A DNA stretch of 11,325 nt from Betaproteobacteria bacterium (GTDB lineage Bacteria > Pseudomonadota > Gammaproteobacteria > Burkholderiales > Burkholderiaceae_C), in the NCBI GenBank assembly GCA_005882155.1, contig VBCQ01000374.1, positions 1 through 11,325 of the forward strand. The letters run 5' to 3'. Numbering within the stretch: position 1 is the first letter of the stretch; every line of letters starts with the position of its first letter. Below, piece after piece: positions 6,286 through 11,325 of the stretch. The position numbers and the translations under genes are program-made. The notes under the pieces were generated by a model that searched no databases, was not told where the DNA came from, and saw only the letters and a program-made list of their open reading frames with translations.

Positions 6286-6939
6286 ATGAACAACATCCTG
6301 CTGCTGGAAGATCTACCCGAAATCCGCGCCTGGATGAAGGCGCTGGTGCTGCAGGTGTTCCCGCAGTCGCTGATCTCCGAAGCAGCGCGCGTGCACGACG
6401 CGCTCGAGCTGATCACCGCGGTGAAGTTCGATCTCGCGCTCGTGGACCTCGGACTGCCCGATGGCTCGGGCGTCGACGTGGTCGTCGCGTTGCGCGAGTC
6501 GCAACCCGAAGCGCAGGCTGTCGTGGTAACGATTCACGACGATGACGATCACCTGTTCCCGGCGCTGCAAGCCGGCGCGTTCGGCTATGTGCTGAAGGAG
6601 CAGGCGCGCGAGCTGATCGCCGAGCAATTGAAGCGCATGAGCCTCGGCGAGCCGCCGCTGTCGCCGTCGATCGCGCGGCGCGTGATCTCGTACTTCGCCG
6701 ATCAATCGCGCCCGCAGGAGCGTCCGCAAAACATGCCGCATGTCTCGCTGACCGACCGCGAGAACGAAGTGCTGCTGCGAGTGGCCAAGGGCTTCACGCT
6801 GCCCGAGATCGGGGTGCAGCTGAACCTGTCGCGCCACACGATCGCTGACTACGTGAAGCAGATCTACCGCAAGCTCAACGTGAGCTCGCGCGCGGAAGCC
6901 GCGTTGGAAGCGCAGCGGTTGGGGCTGTTCCGCCGATAG
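6286..6939 (+). CDS. NarL/FixJ-family response regulator
   Basis: A 217-residue DNA-binding regulator. The receiver domain (about 1-118) has the acidic pair Glu8-Asp9 in ILLLEDLPE, phosphoacceptor Asp54 in LALVDLGLPDGSG, Thr82 in VVVTIHDDDD and Lys104 in YVLKEQA. The LuxR-type helix-turn-helix (about 153-214) shows LTDRENEVLLRVAKGFTLPE followed by LSRHTIADYVKQIYRKLNV. It should be phosphorylated by the kinase encoded just upstream; the targets cannot be told from the sequence. The run of four aspartates after Thr82 is slightly unusual. The start is fixed by a strong ribosome binding site. ruvA follows after 28 nt on the same strand. Confidence 0.93.
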   Translation: MNNILLLEDLPEIRAWMKALVLQVFPQSLISEAARVHDALELITAVKFDLALVDLGLPDGSGVDVVVALRESQPEAQAVVVTIHDDDDHLFPALQAGAFGYVLKEQARELIAEQLKRMSLGEPPLSPSIARRVISYFADQSRPQERPQNMPHVSLTDRENEVLLRVAKGFTLPEIGVQLNLSRHTIADYVKQIYRKLNVSSRAEAALEAQRLGLFRR

Positions 6940-6947
6940 TCGACAGC

Positions 6948-6966
6948 GCGCCCAGATAATGGGCGC
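6948..6966 (+). promoter_or_regulatory. -10-like box of ruvA inside a short inverted repeat
   Basis: GATAAT at 6955-6960 ends 7 nt before the ruvA ATG at 6968, so transcription should start at or near the ATG. There is no Shine-Dalgarno. The box is flanked by perfect 6-bp arms GCGCCC (6948-6953) and GGGCGC (6961-6966). No clear -35 is visible. Confidence 0.45.
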
Positions 6967-6967
6967 C

Positions 6968-7540
6968 ATGCTTGGAAGACTCACCGGCGTCATCGCGGAA
7001 AAATCGCCTCCGCAATTGCTCATCGATGTGAACGGCGTCGGCTACGAAGTCGACGTGCCGATGAGCACCTTCTACAACCTTCCCGCGCTCGGTGAACGCG
7101 TCAGCCTGCTGACCCACTTCGTCGTCCGCGAAGACGCACAGGTGCTCTACGGTTTTCTGAGTCATGACGAGCGCTCGACGTTTCGGCTGCTCGTGAAGAT
7201 CTCGGGCATCGGGCCGCGCACCGCGCTCGCGATCCTGTCGGGCTTGAGCGTCAACGAGCTCGCGCAAGCGGTAAGCCTGCAGGAGAGCGGTCGCCTGGTG
7301 AAGCTGCCCGGCATCGGCAAGAAGACCGCCGAGCGCCTGCTGCTCGAACTGAAGGGCAAGCTCGGCGATGCGCTCACGACGCCCCCGAGCGTCGCCCACG
7401 GCGCGCAAGCCGACATCCTGCAAGCGCTGGTCGCCCTCGGCTACAGCGACCGCGAAGCCGCCGCTGCGCTGAAGACGCTGCCAGTCGATGCAAGCGTCAG
7501 CGACGGCATCAAGCTGGCGCTGAAGTCCCTCGCGCGCTGA
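6968..7540 (+). CDS. ruvA: Holliday junction branch migration protein RuvA
   Basis: RuvA binds four-way junctions as a tetramer and loads the RuvB motor. The 190-residue length is usual. Domain I (1-63, OB fold) begins MLGRLTGVIAEK and has the acidic pin residues Glu55-Asp56 in VVREDAQVLYGF. Domain II carries two helix-hairpin-helix motifs, ISGIGPRTALAIL (78-90) and LPGIGKKTAERLLLEL (113-128). A short linker (131-146) leads to the RuvB-binding domain III (147-190). The ATG at 6968 fits the family start; the in-frame ATG at 6959 lies inside the -10 box. The TGA at 7538-7540 abuts the stop of the convergent copper chaperone gene. ruvB is about 500 bp downstream instead of adjacent. Confidence 0.96.
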   Translation: MLGRLTGVIAEKSPPQLLIDVNGVGYEVDVPMSTFYNLPALGERVSLLTHFVVREDAQVLYGFLSHDERSTFRLLVKISGIGPRTALAILSGLSVNELAQAVSLQESGRLVKLPGIGKKTAERLLLELKGKLGDALTTPPSVAHGAQADILQALVALGYSDREAAAALKTLPVDASVSDGIKLALKSLAR

Positions 7541-7993
7541 TCATCGCTTCGGTGTGCCGACCGCCTCGACCGGCACGTCGATGGTCACCTCGCCGGCTTT
7601 CTCGAAGCGCAGCTTCATCGCAAAGCGCTCGCCTGCCTTCAGCGGCGCCTTCAGCCCGACCAGCATGATGTGCAGGCCACCCGGCTTCAGTTCCACCGTC
7701 TTGCCGGCCGGCAGATCGATCGCGTTGACTTCGCGCATGCGCATCACGTCGCCTTGCATCGCCATGCTGTGCAGCTCGACGCTCTTCGACACCGCGCTGC
7801 TCACCGACAGCAATCGGTCATCAGCGCCGTGGTTCTCGAGCGTCAAAAAAGCGCCGCCGGTGGGCTGCCCTGGCGCAGTGGCGCGCGCGATGGGGTGCGC
7901 GATCGTGATGTTGCCGAGCTTGACACCATCCGCCGCAGCGCAGATGCCAACCAAGGCCAGGGCCAGGCCGGTGAGAAGTGACGGGAGTTTCAT
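7541..7993 (-). CDS. periplasmic copper chaperone PCu(A)C
   Basis: PCu(A)C proteins bind Cu(I) in the periplasm and deliver it to the Cu(A) site of cytochrome c oxidase. This 150-residue protein has a signal peptide (MKLPSLLTGLALALVGICAA, cleavage near 20-22) and one cupredoxin-like domain. The metal motif is exactly H-x10-M-x21-H-x-M, with His75, Met86, His108 and Met110. TGGAFLTLENHG (45-56) and LKPGGLHIMLVGL are family signatures. The ATG at 7993 gives a standard signal peptide. A longer start at 8029 has a better Shine-Dalgarno (CGGAG, 8 nt upstream) but would add an atypical 12-residue arm, so this choice is uncertain. No copper-oxidase genes are nearby. It lies opposite to, and between, ruvA and ruvB. 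Confidence 0.92.
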   Translation of the reverse strand: MKLPSLLTGLALALVGICAAADGVKLGNITIAHPIARATAPGQPTGGAFLTLENHGADDRLLSVSSAVSKSVELHSMAMQGDVMRMREVNAIDLPAGKTVELKPGGLHIMLVGLKAPLKAGERFAMKLRFEKAGEVTIDVPVEAVGTPKR

Positions 7994-8055
7994 CGGTAGG
8001 TCGCGCTGCGGTCGAAGAACAGCGATCATGCCAAACACTCCGCCGATAATGCGCC
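7994..8055. promoter_or_regulatory. divergent promoter region between the copper chaperone gene and ruvB
   Basis: This 62-bp gap must hold control signals for both genes. On the plus strand GATAAT (8045-8050) ends 5 nt before the ruvB ATG at 8056, and GATAATGCGCC here is identical to the sequence before hemJ. No ruvB Shine-Dalgarno is present. A promoter for the minus-strand gene could not be placed with confidence. Confidence 0.45.
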
Positions 8056-9108
<1,053 letters not shown>

Positions 9109-10080
9109 TCAGCTCGCTTTGCGCCGGCGCTGCTGCCACGCGAGCAGCTCGCCGATGAAGCCGCGGCGGAACGCGACGACGCAGACGACGAAGATCACGC
9201 CGATGATCACCGTGACCCACGATCCCGCCGTGTCGGCGAGAAAGTCCTGCAAGCCGATGATCGTGAACGCGCCGAGCACCGGCCCGGCGAAGGTGCCCAT
9301 GCCGCCGAGCAGCGTCATCAACACCACTTCGCCCGACAGCGACCAGTGCGCGTCGGACAAGGTCGCGAAGCCGAGCACCAGCGTCTTCAGCGACCCGGCC
9401 AGGCCGGCCAGCGCGGTCGACAGCACGAACGCGAGCAGCTTGTAGCGGTCGACGTCGTAGCCGAGCGAGACGGCGCGCGGCTCGTTCTCGCGGATCGCCT
9501 TCAGCACTTGGCCGTACGGCGAATGAACGACGCGGATGATGAACAGGAACACCGCGACGAAGATCGTGAGGACGACGTAGTACAGCACCCGGTCGTCGGC
9601 CAGCGGCAGCATCCCGAGCAGCTTGCCGCGCGGCACGCCTTGCAGCCCGTCTTCGCCGCCGGTGAACGGCGCTTGCAGGCAGACGAAGTAAATCATCTGC
9701 GCCATCGCGAGCGTGATCATCGCGAAGTAGATGCCCTGGCGGCGAATCGCGATCAGGCCGACGCCAAGGCCGATCAGCGCGGCGATTGCGGTGCCGGCGA
9801 GCAGCCCCAGCTCCGGCGACCAGCCGGCCGAACGCACCAGCCAGCCGGTCGCGTAGGCGGCCGAGCCCATGAAGGCCGCATGACCGAAGGACAACAGCCC
9901 CGTGTAGCCGAGCAGCAGGTTGAAGGCGCACGCAAAGATCGCGTAGCACAGCGCCTTCATCATGAACACCGGATACAGGCCGATGAAGGGCGCCGCGAGC
10001 AACACCACGAACACCGCGACCCACGCGATGCGGCCCCACTGCGCGCCGTTCGATCGGTCCAGAGCCAGCACAGCACTCAT
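9109..10080 (-). CDS. livM: branched-chain amino acid-type ABC transporter permease LivM
   Basis: A 323-residue inner-membrane permease that pairs with LivH to form the channel of a HAAT-family importer. Family motifs are GYTGLLSFGHAAF (58-70), RRQGIYFAMITLAMAQ (113-128), TGGEDGL (140-146) and the ATPase-coupling loop RENEPRAVSLGYD (197-209). Eight or more hydrophobic segments are visible. The ATG at 10080 overlaps the livH TGA by one base (TGATG) and has AAGGAG 5 nt upstream, so the two genes are translationally coupled. The substrate could be leucine/isoleucine/valine, but this family also moves urea, amides and aromatic acids. The next genes would normally be livG and livF; here ruvB converges instead. 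Confidence 0.93.
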   Translation of the reverse strand: MSAVLALDRSNGAQWGRIAWVAVFVVLLAAPFIGLYPVFMMKALCYAIFACAFNLLLGYTGLLSFGHAAFMGSAAYATGWLVRSAGWSPELGLLAGTAIAALIGLGVGLIAIRRQGIYFAMITLAMAQMIYFVCLQAPFTGGEDGLQGVPRGKLLGMLPLADDRVLYYVVLTIFVAVFLFIIRVVHSPYGQVLKAIRENEPRAVSLGYDVDRYKLLAFVLSTALAGLAGSLKTLVLGFATLSDAHWSLSGEVVLMTLLGGMGTFAGPVLGAFTIIGLQDFLADTAGSWVTVIIGVIFVVCVVAFRRGFIGELLAWQQRRRKAS

Positions 10081-10964
10081 CACTTCTCCTTGCCGAACAA
10101 GCCGGCCGGCCGAATCATCAGCACGATGGCCATGATGACGAAGACGACGATGCTCGACGCTTCGGGGTAGAACACCTTCGTCAGACCCTCGATCAGGCCG
10201 AGCGCGAGACCGGTCAGGATCGAGCCGAGGATCGACCCCATGCCGCCGATCACGACGACCGCGAAGACGACGATGATCAGGTTGCTGCCCATCAGCGGCG
10301 TGATCTGGATCACCGGTGCGGCGAGCACGCCGGCGAGCGCGGCAAGGCCGGCACCCACCGCGTAGGTCAGCATCACCATCACCGGCACGTTGACGCCGAA
10401 GGCCTGGACCAGCGTCGGGTTCTCGGTGCCGGCACGCAGATACGCGCCGAGCCGTGTGCGCTCGATCAGGAACCAGGTTCCCAGACACACCGTGAGCGAC
10501 GCGAACACGACCCAGGCGCGATAGTTCGGCAGCACCATGAAGCCGAGGTTGGTCGCGCCGGCGAGAGCGTCGGGCACCGGGTACTGCTGGCCCGAGACGC
10601 CGAACTGGTCGCGAAAGATTCCCTCCGCGATCAGCGCGAGGCCGAAAGTCAGCAGCAAGCCGTACAGCGGGTCGAGCTTGTACAGCCGCTTGAGCAGCGT
10701 GCGCTCGATCACGACGCCCATCGCGCCGACGACGAGCGGCGCGAGCAACAGCGCGAACCAGTAGTTGAGCCCGAACTTCTCCAGGCTCAGCCAAGCCACG
10801 TAGGCGCCGATCATGTACAGCGCACCATGGGCGAAGTTGACGATCCCCAGCAGGCCGAAGATCACCGCCAGCCCGAGGCTCAGCATCGCGTAGAACGAGC
10901 CGTTGACGAGGCCGAGCAGCAGCTGGCCGAGGAAGGCCTGGATGGGGATGCCGAAGATGTCCAT
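10080..10964 (-). CDS. livH: branched-chain amino acid-type ABC transporter permease LivH
   Basis: A 294-residue inner-membrane permease, the partner of LivM. Motifs are GLLGIVNFAHGALYMIGAY (37-55), the coupling region RTRLGAYLRAGTENPTLVQA (169-188), VVVIGGMGSILGSILTG (236-252) and the C-terminal RPAGLFGK (285-292). Several long hydrophobic helices span the protein. The ATG at 10964 is preferred because LivH proteins start this way (MDIFGIPIQAFLGQLLLGL). The open frame continues upstream to 11054, but that part lies over the binding-protein gene in another frame. The gap to the upstream stop is 19 nt with only a weak ribosome site, so it belongs to the same operon. Confidence 0.93.
   Translation of the reverse strand: MDIFGIPIQAFLGQLLLGLVNGSFYAMLSLGLAVIFGLLGIVNFAHGALYMIGAYVAWLSLEKFGLNYWFALLLAPLVVGAMGVVIERTLLKRLYKLDPLYGLLLTFGLALIAEGIFRDQFGVSGQQYPVPDALAGATNLGFMVLPNYRAWVVFASLTVCLGTWFLIERTRLGAYLRAGTENPTLVQAFGVNVPVMVMLTYAVGAGLAALAGVLAAPVIQITPLMGSNLIIVVFAVVVIGGMGSILGSILTGLALGLIEGLTKVFYPEASSIVVFVIMAIVLMIRPAGLFGKEK
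10086..10091 (-). promoter_or_regulatory. ribosome binding site of livM inside the livH 3' end
   Basis: AAGGAG on the minus strand lies 5 nt before the livM ATG at 10080. It fixes the start and supports coupled translation across the TGATG junction. Confidence 0.7.
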
Positions 10965-10983
10965 GGCTATCGCCGATGCAGGC

Positions 10984-11325
10984 TCATTTCCACAGCGCGC
11001 ACTTGGTCTCGGCCTTCGTCGTCCACGCGGCCTCGCCCTTGATCGTCTCGACAACGTTGTAGTAGTCCCAGGGCTCGGTCGACTGTGCCGGCGTCTTCAC
11101 CTGCATCAGGTACATGTCGTGGACCATGCGGCCGTCGGCGCGGATGAATCCGCCCTTGGCGAACACGTCGTTGATCTTGGTCTTGTGCAACTGCGCCAGC
11201 ACCTTGTCGGCGTCGTCGCTGCCGACGGCCTTGACCGCGCTCAGGTACTGCAGCGTGGCCGAGTAGTCGCCGGCCTGCAGCGACGAGGGCATGCGCTTGA
11301 ACTTTTCGAAGAACTTGCGGCTCCA
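10984..11325 (-). CDS. ABC transporter substrate-binding protein (Liv/HAAT type), 3' end only
   Basis: Only the last 113 residues are present; the gene enters from the right edge, in frame from WSRKFFEKFKRMPSS. The segment contains QAGDYSATLQYLSAVKAVGS, a block with KGGFIRADGRMVHDMYLMQV, and the end TKAETKCALWK. This is characteristic of the periplasmic-binding-protein (Peripla_BP_6) family: the C-terminal lobe typically has AxYSAxxxYLxAVKAAG and an xGRMVHDMYLxQVK strand. The protein would bind the imported substrate in the periplasm and present it to LivHM. livH begins 19 nt after its stop, so the three genes form one operon. The ligand cannot be judged from this fragment. Confidence 0.88.
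   Translation of the reverse strand, partial: WSRKFFEKFKRMPSSLQAGDYSATLQYLSAVKAVGSDDADKVLAQLHKTKINDVFAKGGFIRADGRMVHDMYLMQVKTPAQSTEPWDYYNVVETIKGEAAWTTKAETKCALWK

Overview
The window is GC-rich, gene-dense bacterial chromosome, most likely from a betaproteobacterium of the order Burkholderiales. Protein styles point there (the ferredoxin-like N-terminus, PhoH, RuvA/RuvB, the Mg-type HemB, Liv-type transporter genes), as does the habit of placing a GATAAT-like box a few bases before the ATG. This placement is a judgement from sequence style, not a search result. Nothing mobile, no CRISPR array, no rRNA and no tRNA was seen.

Layout. Positions 1-1575 (minus strand) read hemJ-like gene, then a VanZ-family gene, then the first 22 codons of a (2Fe-2S) ferredoxin-domain gene that leaves the window. 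The VanZ gene is broken: its N-terminal and C-terminal parts lie in different frames and a piece is missing at an 8-bp tandem repeat. Positions 1576-1843 are non-coding between divergent hemJ and hemB. On the minus strand this gap holds four contiguous hairpins, the last an intrinsic terminator, behind an extended -10 box. I read this as a small structured RNA gene of about 115 nt and consider it the most interesting object here. hemB (1844-2857, plus) makes porphobilinogen, and the HemJ-like protein probably catalyses a late step of the same heme pathway, so the RNA lies between two heme genes. Positions 2873-4263 (minus) hold phoH-ybeY, coupled by a 4-bp overlap, which links to RNA and ribosome maintenance. 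Positions 4376-6939 (plus) encode a two-component pair: a seven-TM sensor kinase with a periplasmic jelly-roll-like domain, and a NarL/FixJ-type response regulator. ruvA (6968-7540) and ruvB (8056-9108), both plus, encode the Holliday-junction branch-migration motor. They are separated by an opposite-strand gene for a periplasmic PCu(A)C copper chaperone. Positions 9109-11325 (minus) hold the 3' end of a substrate-binding-protein gene followed by livH and livM, the membrane part of a branched-chain-amino-acid-type ABC importer. The ATPase genes are not in the window.

Organisation. The genes are packed tightly. Both convergent junctions on either side of ruvB use abutting stop codons forming the palindrome TGATCA, with no room for a terminator. 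Five genes carry a -10-like hexamer ending 5-8 nt before the ATG and lack a Shine-Dalgarno sequence, which suggests leaderless or nearly leaderless mRNAs. Most genes are ordinary housekeeping genes. The candidate RNA, the VanZ lesion and the split ruvA/ruvB arrangement deserve a second look.
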